From Papaver somniferum (Eukaryota; Streptophyta; Magnoliopsida; Ranunculales; Papaveraceae), in NCBI RefSeq assembly GCF_003573695.1, contig NC_039358.1, positions 96,658,117-96,722,116 of the forward strand: a DNA stretch of 64,000 nucleotides, in the 5' to 3' direction. This document shows, one piece after another, positions 11,212-22,721 of the stretch (positions are counted from its first letter, which is position 1; the number at the start of each line of letters is the position of its first letter). The notes beneath the pieces were generated by a model that was not told where the DNA came from, ran no database searches, and saw nothing but the letters and a program-made list of their open reading frames with translations. A program made the translations under genes and the position numbers.

Positions 11212-12718
11212 TGATAGACGCATTTATGTGTCTATTTTGTTCTCAATATTCTGTATTGTTAGACTCGATTAAGTACTTATTGTGTTATTTTGTGTTTTTG
11301 TAGATGTTTTTAGAGAAATAAGCCTTTGCGGCGAAATGAGCTCGAAAAGTAGTGTTTTACACCCCAGGATAATGTACCGGTGGCACCTCAGAAATGCACC
11401 GGAAGCTTCCCAGAAATGTACCGGAGGAACCCAGAAAAATTATTATTTCCACCCCAATTGCTAATGGGACACCCGTACAGGGTTAGGGGGAGGACACTTT
11501 TCTTCTCATAATTCAAATTTCATTTTTGGCGGGAAAATATATTCTCTCCCTGACAGATTTTCAAATTGATTTTCGATGGATTTGTGGAGAAACTAAATGG
11601 CTGGAATTAATTGGGTCATATCTATTGAGTATAACAAGATTATTCTGAGCGTTGGAATGAGTTAAATTTGGCTAGAATCCGCTAACTTTCAATCGAGAGT
11701 TAAACAGGGAAGATACGCTCGAGTTCTATGTGAGAGGAATTTTTGGGAAGTTTTGTGGACTAAATGGGGAAGATATCTGATCTTCTTAAGTGTTTATGCA
11801 ACTATGGAAGTATTACAGCTCATATGCGCAGGCAGAGGGGATGGAGAAGATCATATCTCGGCTGACAGTGAAGAAAATGGAAAAAAATATTTTCCGAGTA
11901 ATGGAGAATTATATGGAGTGAATGAGCGAGATTCGATGGGTATGTTGGCTATAAATAGGTTGCTGGGGTTGAGCAGAGAGGGTGTCGAGAGTTTGGGGAA
12001 GTTTTGGAGGCTACAGAATGAAGAACTCACGAGTTGCAGAGATGCCATTTTTCTGCTGCTGCTGATGATGAAGAACACCAAGAACACGAAGAACGGACCT
12101 GCACCAGCAGTCGTTTATCGTGGGTCGTAGGTGTGGGTCTTAGAGCTACAGTAACAATAGCACTTCTTCTGTGTCGTTCATTTTGGACGCTTTCTGTGGG
12201 TCGCACATTCACTGTTTTATTATTTCATCTCCATTTTCATCCTTGTAAACACCCTTTGAGCAATAAATAAATATTTTGAGCGTGTTTTTATCATGATGAG
12301 CTAAACCCAACACTGGGACGACGGAGGAGGTCGAATTTCATCCATGTGGTAATTTCATTAATTCTTTTATTTACTTTTTGCACAAATTTTAGTTGAATTA
12401 AGATTTTAAATTAATTACTTGTGATTTCATTTGATGGAGTATGCTTAGTCCTAGGGATTTTTGATATGCCATGCTTAAGAAATACAAGTAATATTTTATA
12501 AAATCTATCTTGGCAATAAACTAGAGTTAATATTTGCTTTGTTTTTGAACTATAATTGCTAGAATTAATTTCTGAACCATTTGAAGAAAAAAAAACGGCC
12601 GAATCTTTAGTCCTAGTACTCTTGCCCATATTGTTAATATTTTTTGTATATATTTTTATTTTTAAATCTTTACAAGTCCGAGCAACGAACTTTTACTACC
12701 ACTTTCAACACTATAACA
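11212..12718 (+). repeat. 3' LTR of the nested gypsy-like element
   Basis: TGATAGACGC...CTATAACA, preceded by the polypurine tract and followed by the target duplicate GTCAT at 12719. It pairs with 5668-7177. Confidence 0.9.
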
Positions 12719-12856
12719 GTCATGGTGTGCAAAGTGATGCTCTTGTGAACTGCGGGAAAAAGTGTTGTTGATCCTTGCTCCGAACATCCTTGATAATTCA
12801 CAAAACAAATGAGCCCCTGCTTCACACGTGTAGTTCACAAACTCTGAACTCATTTG

Positions 12857-12864
12857 TATAAATA
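12857..12864 (+). promoter_or_regulatory. TATA-like box upstream of the envelope-like ORF
   Basis: TATAAATA about 310 bp upstream of the ATG at 13173, followed by a pyrimidine-rich stretch (12890-13020) and further non-coding sequence. It could drive a separate transcript for the downstream ORF. This is inference from sequence only. Confidence 0.3.
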
Positions 12865-13172
12865 TTCTTCCGGTTCGAGTTCCACCGTTTGTCACATTAA
12901 AAGAGAAAACTTTTCTCTTCGTTCTCTTCACCTTCTCTTTTCACAGTTCGAGTACGATTGAGAAACCCATCTGTTCATGTACCATTTTTTCTCATCCTTC
13001 TCTTTTCATAACCAATCTTTGATTGGTTTGTACCGTTAGAACCATAAGAAGCTTTTGCATGTTGGGTCAAGAACGATTCTTACTTTGCTCACCTGTTTTG
13101 AACTCCACCATCAACAACAGTTCACGAACCAAGTAAGTTGTTCATCTTCTCTGTTGTGTTTTTGTTCAAAAA

Positions 13173-14154
13173 ATGGTTTCTAGGAAAAGGTTAATCCGTG
13201 GTGAAAGTTCAAGTTCTCAACCCAATCAAAACTTAGATAGTGATAATGAGTTTGAAGATGATGAAATTGCCTTTTTATGACCCTGCTCTTCAAATTAGCT
13301 TTGCTAGTCTTCTCGCTAGGAATAAATATGTCAAGTTCCTTAAAGGGAAGTTTGTTATAGAAAGGGTTTATGATCGTACTATTAGCGAACCTGAGTTTCA
13401 CCATTTTATCAACCAACATGAGTGGGGATATATTCATGATGGTCTTGGGTCTTCTTATCCTGAGATGACTTGCCAGTTTTATGCTAACCTACATGCTTCC
13501 AACAAAGTCAGTTGTTGCTTCAAGACAATGGTTGGAGGGATAATATTTGAGGTAAATCGTGAAATGATTGCTTATTTGTTGAACTTATCACTTGATCGCT
13601 CATTTGCAATTCCTCAACCCGAGAATCCCAGACCTACTCAGGGTCAGCTATCCGAATTGCTTCTAAATAGAAGGGAATCGTGGTCTGGGGAAAAGTTGTC
13701 TCTTGACAATATTAGCTTTCATTTGAAGGTTTTCAGTAAATTGGCTGTTGCAAATCTGATTCCAAGTACACTTGATAAGTATCTATGAAGCAGAACCCTT
13801 GCTGAGATGGTTTGCTATCTTATCTCGGGTGAAGAGATTGACTTCTGTGGTATGATTATTCGTCGGATGATTCATATGGTTTCACAGAAAAAGAATCTTG
13901 GCTTCCCATGTTTTATCAGTAGAATCTACAGTCAACTTAAGGTTAAGCCTATTGGCACCTGCACTGGTTATGCTTCTCCTCTATCCCAGACAGACATCAA
14001 CAAGATGAAGAAGCCAGTCACTTCTAAAGACAATCTTCTCAATGAAAAAATCGAGTGCCTACAGGAACAACTGAGCTACGTGTTGGGAATTCATCCTGAA
14101 TTAACTGAACATGTGTGTAAGATTGCTGAGAAATATAATCGCAATCAAGCTTAG
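13173..14154 (+). pseudogene. Envelope-like / plant transposon protein ORF of the SIRE-like element
   Basis: It starts at ATG 13173 (MVSRKRLIRGESSSSQ, basic and Ser-rich). A frameshift around 13270 leads into the frame of 13240-13788, which ends in TGA, and the same frame resumes at once to 14154. The body carries FLKGKFVIERVYD, HHFINQHEWGYIHDGLG, FYANLHASN and MVGGIIFEVNREMIAYLLNL. This is the pattern of the 'putative plant transposon protein' family, found as the third, envelope-like ORF of SIRE/Athila-type elements between pol and the 3' LTR. The C-terminal ~50 residues form a likely coiled coil (NEKIECLQEQLSYVLGI). No signal peptide or convincing membrane anchor is visible. It is inactivated by the frameshift and the stop. 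Position and family agree, and the molecular function of these proteins is not established. Confidence 0.7.
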
Positions 14155-15547
14155 TTCCTTCTTTTTCTATTGTTAAACTTCTTTTGTTAAGTGATACTCT
14201 AAGGGTTGTAATAACTTTTTATTTAGCTTTGAAAAAAAAAATCATGCTAAAAGTATTACATCCATGAGAAGTTTTAATACTTGTTCAAAACATTATCTCT
14301 ATTATGTTAGTATGAATGTATTGATGGAAGATAGAATGAACTTTTGACATTACAAAAGTTAAAGCCTTTTATGTCGTTATTTGATGGAAGAAAGGATAAA
14401 ACTTTTGTGCACATGGATTAAGCCTATTGTATGTCATTGTGCAAATAATGATGGAAAATAGGATGAATCCTTGTCTATTCCGCAGTATTGGTCGATCTTC
14501 GATCCACATTTTTGTGCATATACTGTGTTACTCCGTAAGTTCTCTTATGTTTGAGCATGACCAACTAAATTGATCATTCTCTTTTGGTTATTTTAGTTGT
14601 TGCTCCGTAAGTTCTCTTATGTCGAGCATGACCAATTGAATTGATCACTTTTGTGGTTAATTTGGTTGTGTATTTCAATTGAATTAATTATGAGTTTTCT
14701 TATGATTAATTTAATTGTGCATTTCGATTGGATTAATTATGAATTCTTTAATGGATAACTCAATTGAATACTTTGGATTCAAATTCATGTTTTCATGTGA
14801 TTTGATTTTGTCCAAAGAAATCCTTCTTTTCTTGTGAAAGTAAGGTCGCCTTTGTTGTTCATTCGGGGATGACATTTTATGGGGGAGAGTTCATATCGAA
14901 CTTGTGCTTAATTTCCAAATCTTTGTAGGGAGTGCGGTTGTGGCATATTAAGGGTTATCTTGTATCTTTATTAACTCCTTGATGAATGCATTTAGCTTCG
15001 GCTTTATGATGACATCTAAATAAGATGGTATGGTATTTTATTTTAGTCATGAAGTATCTCCGTGGAAATTTCATGAGGATCCCACTAGTTTTCGTACCTT
15101 TGCCAATTTATATTGACAAAAAGGGGGAGAATTAATGTGTAGAGTGATACTACAAACACATATGGTTTACGGATCATTATGTAAGGGGGAGTGGTTTTCA
15201 TGTTGAGATAAAGTATTGACTAAGGGAGAGTGATGAATATCACCATAGTATTGTTGTCAAAGTTGTGATACAATTGGACTTTGATGTTGTGCAATAATAC
15301 TATGACATTGTATAACAATGATTGAGAGCATTTTGTTTTCTCATTGTTATAGCTACGGATCTTCAACAACTATAATGCTGAACTTAAAACCTTTAGGATC
15401 ATGGAGTACTTGGAAGTGACGAAGATGTCGAGTCGCGTTGAAGATGCCAAGGAGATCAAGCATGTGGATGGGAAGCTATAATTTTTATCTATTTTGTAAT
15501 CCATATGTATTGATAGTTTTATCACTAAAATTGACAAGGGGGGAGAT
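14155..15547 (+). other. 3' non-coding region and polypurine tract of the SIRE-like element
   Basis: 1.4 kb without an ORF. It holds diverged repeats of the type 'GATGGAAGA-AGGAT-AA' (about 14320-14470), a 72-bp-spaced direct repeat (14531-14648) and the polypurine tract AAGGGGGGAGA at 15535-15546 immediately before the LTR. Confidence 0.6.
14531..14648 (+). repeat. Direct repeat in the SIRE-like 3' region
   Basis: CTCCGTAAGTTCTCTTATGT followed by GAGCATGACCAA and a TTGATCA block occurs at 14531 and again at 14603 with few changes, a 72-bp spacing. Confidence 0.7.
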
Positions 15548-18055
15548 TGTTAGAGCATTGCTCGGTCGAACTCGCATGCGTTGCTATCTCAAGCATGTTT
15601 GTTAATATTAGTGATCAAAACTATAAGTCTTGATTTCTAGTTTATTTATAGATGTCTCGGACTAGGATATAGATAGTGTAGTTGAGCTTAGATCTCTCGG
15701 CGTTCATCTCTTGAAGACGAAGAACTACTAAGGGGATCTTGTGGAACTTATTCGACAAAAAGTATGTGGAGACTTGAACTCATCTATCACTTGGAAATTC
15801 TATTTCTACTATCTCCTATATTGAGACATAAGTCGTGTTACAATATAGCTTTCTCTATGCACATTTGAGATTTCGAGATGAGTATATCTCGCTTACATAT
15901 TTCTCGAAATATGTGTTGGTAAGCTTTCGCTTCGACCAAGCTCATCTTATATCATGAGAAAATTTCCAAGTAACATCTTACATGGTTTGTGTGATACAAT
16001 CATTTGATGTAGGCTTGAATTGTTTCGATAATGATTATTTCAATATCTTGAAAATTTCTTTGATGCTAATAGTGTGTGAAAACGGCTATTGTCATTATAG
16101 AAGAATGTTTCAATGATTGAAATAAAGAGTTGAGGATGTAACCATCTTTGGATATAAGCATATATAGTGTGTTCGCACATTAGTGTATAAATCCATAAAC
16201 CGGGAATCAAGAGTATGCATATCTGTATATACGAAATTGGTGAAGGAGACAAGATAAGTATGTGCACCCGTACGCATACTGGCGGAAGTTTTCGAACCGA
16301 AAATATCTTCTGAGTTTGGGAATTACAAACTCCTAAACTAGTCACCTTAAGTATGCATACTCGTACTCATACTGGCGGAAGTTTTTGAACCGAAAATTTA
16401 TGCTGAGTTTGGAAACTTAACAAACTCAAAATCCGGTTGCTTAAGTGCGCATACTTAAGCTGGTTACTTTGTCAAACAGGTCAGTTCATGGACTTAAACA
16501 TTTAAATCATAAGGAATTCAACCTTTGCAAACCGTGGCTATAATGTTCATGATTGATTCAAGTGAATCAAACCGATTTGGTTTCGATTGTATTTTCTATA
16601 CAATTGAACAACTCTTTAACTAGTTTCATTTGAGTCATTTGAACTAGTTATGGTTAAGATGAATAAGGTTGATATGAGAGTAATCACATGGATAACCTCG
16701 GTTAACTATTTGTGAGCCAACCTGGTGTACACGTTTAGGTACGATTACATAAACCTAAATGAGGGTACATTCCATTTGTGTGTAACAATCTAAGTTCGAT
16801 CTAACGGTTGAAAGATATTAGCTTGGTTGAATCAGGTTTTTCATCTAACGGTGAATATTGAATGCTTTGTTACCAAGTTAACTTGGATTGCAAACCCTGA
16901 TTTGAAAACTGTGTAGAGGGGAACTCTAGCAACTGGGAAACTTAATCCCCACATCTCATGTGTGTTACCAGTTGCATAACTAGAGTTGATTCTCCTTTAA
17001 CCATAGGTTTCTTCTCGAGACCCTGTAGGTTAACGACTTGAAGACTTCATTGGGATTATGAGGCCAGACCCAACTATTATCTTTATAGTTGCGTGATCTG
17101 ATCTTGCTGTTTCTGTCGTGTTGAGTGCAATTGAAATAATTGGCTCGAGATTTTTTTTCCCCGATAGGCAAGATAGAAAAGTAATCACAAACAAACTTCG
17201 TCTCATCGTTTGTGATTCCACAATAACTTGTTTTGCTAGTCGATTAAGTTTATTGTGAGGTGATTGATAATTCTATGTTGTTCTTCGGGAATATAAGTCC
17301 GGGTTATCAATTGGTTCTTGTTCACCTTGATTTATCAAAAGACGGAACAAAAACTCTTGGGTATTTCTGTGGGAGACAGATTTATTCAATCCTATAGACT
17401 TTTCTGTGTGAGACAGATTTGTCTATCAAGTCTTCGACTTTGGGACGTATCAACTCTTATTTTTGGGTGAGATCAGCTAATGGAATCAAGTACGTAGTAT
17501 CCTGCTGGGATCAGAGACGTAAGGAGCGCAACTGTACCTTGAATCAGTGTGAGATTGATTAGGGTTCAACTATAGTCTAGTACGATGTTAATTGGTAGAA
17601 GGCTAGTGTTTGTAGCGTCTTAATACAGTGTGGTGTTCAAACTGGACTTGGTCCCGGGGTTTTTCTGCATTTTCGGTTTCCTCGTTAACAAAATTCTGGT
17701 GTCTGTGTTATTTCTTTTTCGCATTATATTTTTTTATATAATTGAAATATCACAGGTTATGCGTTAAGATCAATCAATTAAAATATCCAATCTTGGGTTG
17801 TTGATTTACATTGATTGACACTTGAACATTGATATTTTGTACCGTTCAAGTTACTCCTCTTAATCAATCGATCTCGCAAATTTTTATTTTCTGATTGCGA
17901 ATTGAATTAAGAGTTAAAGATATTAAACTCTTTGATATACTTTATTCTAGATTGAGCCTGACTGTCTAGTTGATTCTCTAGAAAGTGTATTGGAGTAAGT
18001 CCTCTCAGATTTCCAAACGAGTTGTTGGGTGTGGTGTTAGACCCCCGCATTTTAA
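15548..18055 (+). repeat. 3' LTR of the SIRE-like element
   Basis: TGTTAGAGCATTGCTCGGTC... to GCATTTTAA. It follows the polypurine tract and is flanked by target duplicate ATTTC (18056-18060). It matches 2434-4933 throughout with scattered substitutions and small indels. Confidence 0.85.
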
Positions 18056-18510
18056 ATTTCACCCCATCTACATATGGATGTATGGGTGGACATGCACCAT
18101 CGAGAAATAAAAGTAATCAAACCTGCGACATCTTTCCTAATATGAAGCGTCGCAGACGCCTTGAGAGCATCCATGATTTGTGCCTTGATCAGATTGTCCC
18201 TGGCATGGTCATTGCCCATCATGTATCTCATCCATCCATCATAAGAGCGCAGCGGGTTATGGCAAATCTTGAAGTCAATAGGAGAAGTTGGATACTCATT
18301 CTTCTGGAGACAAAAACTTATTACGCGCTCTGGATAAATCGATTGAACAACCCCTTCATTCTCTGAATCAGTAAGGAGGGTTATTACATGAGCAGGATGA
18401 GTCCTCATAATCTAGTAATGCACTGTGAAGAATTCATCATTTATGTTCAGCATATCTTTGGGCTCATTCGTACTTCCTGGCTTAGCAGCAGAAACATCTC
18501 CAGGTGACAT
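18056..18510 (-). pseudogene. Plant-mobile-domain gene, N-terminal part
   Basis: Minus-strand frame from ATG 18510 (MSPGDVSAAKPGSTNEPK) with one in-frame TAG at 18414-18412, open to the insertion point. It has SPIDFKICHNPLRSYDGWMR and ends LITFISRWCMSTHTSICRWG, the segment that in PMD proteins precedes the 'GEMT-TLEDV' motif. Counting the 5-bp target duplicate once, the sequence runs in frame as W-G-E-M and then into TITLESVAIFL at 2428. So this and 1186-2433 were one exon before the SIRE-like insertion. The initiating ATG is the first in frame. Upstream (18511 and beyond on the minus strand) should lie the old promoter. Confidence 0.7.
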
Positions 18511-19869
18511 CTTATTCGAACAAGAATTCCTTACGTTACAATTCACTTTCGAATGACTACAATGAACAAGACGGAAAAGGTCACTACTTCATACTCTAAA
18601 AGAGAAGGGCCATGCGTGAGAGTTTTGTCAAAATTCAATATATCCGCTAGTAGTCGAAGTTACATGGGTTAAGAAGAAATGTGGAGCAAACATACCGGCA
18701 AGAATAGTGAATGAAGACACATTCACGTTAAAAAAAAGGGTGATTTTTAGCCGCGGGATATACACCCACAGCCGTGTCGAGTTCAGGTTTACGCCCACTC
18801 GAGCACACACAAAAAAAAAAAATCTCTTTGCCGCGGGTATTATGCCCGCAGCCTAATACCTAAAACTAGGTTTTACAAAAAAAAAAAAAAAAAAAAAGAA
18901 GCAAGCAGCGGCACTCACCTCGAATTCTCCTGCTAGCCTTACTAATGGTCGTATTGTTGTTTCGTTACTGGTGTCGTTATCAATGCTCACTCCAATACTA
19001 TCCACAAAGAGAATTCTCTCAGAATTGAATGGAATTTCAAAACTACGGAAGCAACACATACAAGAGTTCATACTCGAAAAAAGAAAAAAAAAAAGAGAAG
19101 TACCTACCTTGATGCTGGAAGACGCTCGGTAATGGAGCTGTGACAGCCGACTACAATGGAAGACAAGCTGTTACGGACGGGAGCACCAGCTTCTACAGAC
19201 GGGAGAGATGGGAAGTTGGGCCTGCTGCGCCAACGCCCTAGAAGAACTAGCAGCACGCTAGCATGAAGGCCACTAGCCGCGCGGTCTTACTGCCAAAGGT
19301 TTATTAGTCTTTTCCATGGTAATCTCTATATACTTCATCTTTTCAGTCTTGTTCTTGTCAGTCACCATCTATTGCTTACCCCGCAACAATGTCATTGTTA
19401 CGTACTAAGCAACGTACTTAATATTGATGGTGATTTTTAGTTTAGGGATAAAATTGTAAAACCCTGTATTTAATGTGTCGTCGTTCTGCAAAGAAACAGA
19501 GTCATTTAAAAGTAGTGGGTGCCCGGGCCTCTTTTTTACATATGTATTGAGCAATTCAGTATATTTATATATAAAATTTATCCAGAACGGTGCGTGCAGC
19601 AAAGATACCGAATATTCTGTAAATTTTATTAATCTCCCGCCTGTATTATTCACTAAACATGGCTTACCGAGTATTTACTCTATGCCATGTTCCCAGCCGA
19701 ATTCTTGATATTGACATGACAATTAATGTTCGCTCGCAGCGAGTAGCATGAATTTCTCGAAGTATCAGGATTAAGACGTGCGTGGAAGTACTCAATCAGA
19801 GGCATGCAAAGTTATGCTGCCATCTAAGATAGAAAATTAGTGATCTTGTGTCAATACGCAATATTCACC
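18511..19869. other. Intergenic stretch, no gene seen
   Basis: It contains short poly-A runs (18809-18820, 18879-18897), the GC-rich inverted repeats at 18750-18853 and moderately GC-rich sequence at 19140-19300. The ORFs here are short and mutually inconsistent. Part of it may be the old upstream region of the PMD gene. Confidence 0.3.
18750..18853. repeat. Two GC-rich imperfect inverted repeats
   Basis: GCCGCGGG-ATATAC-ACCCACAGCC-type dyads at 18750-18773 and 18830-18853 (GCCGCGGGTATTATGCCCGC then AGCC). Such repeated GC-rich dyads near A-rich ends resemble the subterminal regions of CACTA-type transposons, but no CACTA terminus was found next to them. Confidence 0.4.
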
Positions 19870-20299
19870 AAAATTGATTAATTTTGTGACAGCTTGCAAA
19901 ATTCAATTTTTAACCTAAAATTAGGTTTTTTGCGGTCTGCGTAATATCTCGAACCCTATTGGTCGAGACTAAACCTAGGCAAACTAGGAAATTGATCCAC
20001 CATGGAACTAGTAGGAGCAAATCCTACCAAAAGTCGAAAACAAGAAATAAAGAGGAATTGCGGCACATAAAGGCAACAACAAAAGGGACGCGGCTGCGCC
20101 ACTTCGTAGGCCGGTTCGCCCGAGCGTGCGCCGTCGTACCATCGGTCGGCCACGTCCATAATGTTGTCTGTCGTCCCCTATTTCCTATCGAACAATCAAA
20201 TCGCTCTAAATGTGCAACCTACACTTTTAATCAAAGGTAGAAGTTGGCTAGTCAACGCGCTTAAATTCATTAAGAAATTGAATTTAGGCTGCCCACGAC

Positions 20300-21190
20300 A
20301 GTCTCAAAACGATCGCAGCCGCATGATTTCGCCAGCTGATTTATCACACATAGCCGCCTCCTAACATGACCGAACAAGCTCCATGGTGTTCACTGGCGGC
20401 CCCACTGCTATTCCAACCAATCGGAATTCTCCTAGCCCGCCAGCAACAACAATAATCGATAGCCAAAAGTAGGCAAGTCGCGCTGTTGAAGAGATTAAAC
20501 GAGTTAAGACTGACCATGTTAGTCTCAATTTCATCACGGCCGTCCAACTTAGACAGCCTAGTTGGATGGCTTAGATTTTGTTTTAAGCGACCAATGAAGT
20601 GCCGGTATGCTCACTGGCGGCTCGCCTTTAGCCTTGGCCAATCAGGTCGCTCACGAACTGCCGGTAGCATATCAAACCTATCACTCAAATAAGGTTGAAT
20701 GCATGGTTTTGAAAACCCTAATTTACGTTAGCGGCAACACACTACTGTCGTAAAACGATCTCGACCGTCTAACTTCGCCAGGAGAATCGACCGGCCTTCT
20801 GATTTCGTAAAACCAATGAGATGCCGCCATGATCTCCGGCCACCCCTGTTCCATGAGATCCGATTGACCCATCCTCAACCTGCATGAGTAGTTCCAGGCA
20901 GCCGCTCGAAGTAATCTAGTCACACTGCTTACAAGGGTTTTAAATGAAATCAACGGCAGCCAATAACTGCCGCAAATCATCTCATCCACCCAACTTGGAT
21001 AGCCAAACTGGGCGGCCTGGATCTAATTATGGGCGATCAATAAGATATCACCGTGCTCACCAACCGCCCCTCTTCCACAAGGGGTGATCGACTTGCTCCT
21101 TGGCCTGCTCGAACGGTTCCTGGCAGCTTCCCAAAGATAGTCGGTCGCGCTCCTTTTAAGACATTGAGTTTCGCGACCAACCAAGATAGG
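20300..21190 (+). repeat. About four diverged ~222-bp tandem units
   Basis: The anchor CCGTCCAACTTAGACAGCC at 20540 recurs as CCGTCTAACTTCGCCAGG at 20765 and CCACCCAACTTGGATAGCC at 20986, and more weakly near 20320. Between anchors, 'ACCAATGAAGTGCCGG-ATG-TCACTGGC' and 'TTCCAGGCAGC---AGTCGCGCT' type segments recur at matching offsets. Confidence 0.6.
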
Positions 21191-21744
21191 CTCTACATGA
21201 CGATGCTTCACATGCATCGATTATTTTGAGATGCTTGCTTAAAAGTGATGCTTTATATGCATCATTACAAATGATATTTTATAAACATCGATTTCACAGA
21301 ATAACTTAATTATTTAACCTAAAAGCATTACATGTTATTTCTTGCGGCAAGTCTCACAACTTGACTTGTAGCATATGACCGCCCGTTGTCTAGCTCGTGC
21401 GTGATTGATCAGGATAATTAGGTCTTGCAAGCAAGACCCACTCAGCAGCCTGCTGCATATTTTTCTACAAAAATACTCGAGACATCAAACATGACACAAA
21501 CTAGGGAATGTTCATCAGGGTATTGGTATGGAGGCTTACAGCGTGCGGCGTACAACACAGACATTATAAGAAAGTGTCAGGAAAGGCGGACAGTTAGTGG
21601 GAACGGAGAAGTAGTGGGTGTAAACCAACCAGTCTTCCCCTCATAGTAGGGACGTGGTTTTCAATATTTTACACGATCCCACTTCTCCATCACTCAACTA
21701 CTTCCACTTCCTATGACGTCAGGGTGTGTTCAAATTATGACTTG

Positions 21745-21752
21745 TATAAATA
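21745..21752 (+). promoter_or_regulatory. TATA box in the probable LTR
   Basis: TATAAATA in the context CTTGTATAAATAGGTTCC, followed about 30-50 bp later by 'ACAAGTGTTATCAACACAAG'. This is consistent with a retroelement core promoter. No coding region follows it. Confidence 0.45.
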
Positions 21753-22100
21753 GGTTCCTAATCTATTTTTCAAAGAACAAGTGTTATCAACACAAGTATC
21801 CAGATAACACCAACAACTTATAGCTTATATTTCGAAAGCAAGTTCCGCATTCTGATACGAGTCATAAACAACCACCCTTCAGAGTTAACCATTCTGATTT
21901 CAATACCTTCTTTGCTTCCCTCCCTAAGATCAACCATTCTCCTTCATTTTGTGACCGAAGCAAGACTGGAACGGTCATTTTTTGGTTTAGGCAAGAATTG
22001 TACAGATTGATCTCTCGAATCTAAAATACTCCCGTGCAGTGTATTTGTTTAGGGTTTAGATTCGTTTCTCGGCGGCACACCCAAATTTACCATTTCCTCC

Positions 22101-22538
22101 AGAATCAGTTTTTATCCCAAAACAACTAGTATCCAAACTAATTAATCCCATATGTTGCCTTCATATTCTATTGTTTACGAATAATTCTTGAATATTGTAC
22201 TTGATGATTGAATTAATAATTTTAGACTTGGCTTTGCTTGTTTTTAATAATTTTTAGAAATCGCAAAATTGTTTATGTGGGTATGAAGAACAATAAAGCA
22301 CCGCTATGCTTGCAAAATTTAGTAGGAAATATGGAATTTCCAAGGATTGAATTACTGCCCCGCTCGATATTATTAGCTCTGAATTATCGGAGGAACAACT
22401 TTGCTTAATCTCGATATATTTCTTTCGGTATAAAAAAATGTGAAAGTTTTTCTGTTTATGAATAACTTGAATGCATAACAACTATTAAAGCCACTTAACC
22501 GAGCGATGGTTCTTATGCTCCCTCCGTTGTATGATATA
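22101..22538. other. Intergenic stretch, no feature seen
   Basis: AT-rich sequence without an ORF or repeat I can support. A short 'CTCCCTCCGTT' at 22519-22529 resembles a Stowaway terminus, but no partner end was found. Confidence 0.3.
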
Positions 22539-22713
22539 ATAGTGCGTTTGGATACACATCTAGAAGTAACATTTTAACCTCTAGAAGTTAAAAAGCAAGA
22601 AATTAATTTGGGTCTAAAATTTTAGAACGGCTTCTAGAAGTTAAAAGGTCGATTTTTTGTGAAACAAAATATCTTTACTTCTAACTTCTACTTCTAATAT
22701 CCAAACGCACTAT
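22539..22713. mobile_element. MITE with perfect 16-bp inverted ends
   Basis: ATAGTGCGTTTGGATA (22539-22554) and its exact complement TATCCAAACGCACTAT (22698-22713) bound a 175-bp non-coding element. Subterminal sequence is also partly inverted: CTAGAAGTTAAA/CTTCTAACTTC-type runs. The 'GTGCGTTTGG' terminus is like those of PIF/Harbinger MITEs, and a TA- or 3-bp target duplication cannot be resolved from the ends. Confidence 0.75.
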
Positions 22714-22721
22714 AAAGGTTC

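Larger units (their letters stand above)
5668..12718 (+). mobile_element. Non-autonomous gypsy-like LTR element, intact ends
   Basis: LTRs at 5668-7177 and 11212-12718, both TG...CA. The 5-bp target duplication GTCAT is exact (5663-5667 and 12719-12723). A primer site lies at 7184 and a purine tract (AAGTTTGGGGGTAT) precedes the 3' LTR. The internal region is 4 kb with one long ORF (8234-9913) and no recognisable reverse transcriptase, integrase or RNase H. LTR termini, leader, 3' region and protein tail match the minus-strand element at 55577-64000, so the two belong to one Tat/Athila-like group. By eye the LTRs differ at roughly 25-30 sites in 1.5 kb, so the insertion is fairly young. It is nested in the SIRE-like element. 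Confidence 0.9.
2434..18055 (+). mobile_element. SIRE-like Ty1/copia retrotransposon, pol-less, with nested insertion
   Basis: Two ~2.5 kb direct LTRs (2434-4933 and 15548-18055) flank an internal region with a Met-initiator primer site (4935) and a purine tract (AAGGGGGGAGA) just before the 3' LTR. Target duplication AATTC (2429-2433) / ATTTC (18056-18060), one mismatch. Without the nested gypsy-like element (5668-12718) the internal part is only ~3.6 kb. It holds a non-gag-like ORF and an envelope-like ORF, and no protease, integrase, reverse transcriptase or RNase H. Long LTRs plus an env-like ORF are typical of the SIRE/Maximus lineage. The LTRs differ by many substitutions, so the insertion is older than the nested element. 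Confidence 0.85.
19870..22100 (+). repeat. Probable old LTR with tandem units and promoter
   Basis: Boundaries are approximate. The stretch is less AT-rich than its surroundings, carries tandem ~222-bp units (20300-21190) and then a TATA box (21745) followed by sequence resembling an LTR R/U5 region. There is no long ORF. No partner LTR or target duplication was identified, so a solo LTR or a fragment are equally possible. Confidence 0.35.

Noticed and set aside
13173..14154. A genuine retroviral envelope gene
   Set aside because: The family is the plant transposon protein type. No signal peptide, cleavage site or membrane anchor is visible, so only 'envelope-like' by position is justified.
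19956..20692. Overlapping short ORFs on both strands in the GC-richer region
   Set aside because: They coincide with the diverged tandem units. Frames are not conserved between units.
22519..22529. Stowaway-type terminus CTCCCTCCGTT
   Set aside because: No complementary terminus was found at a plausible distance. It sits just before a different MITE.
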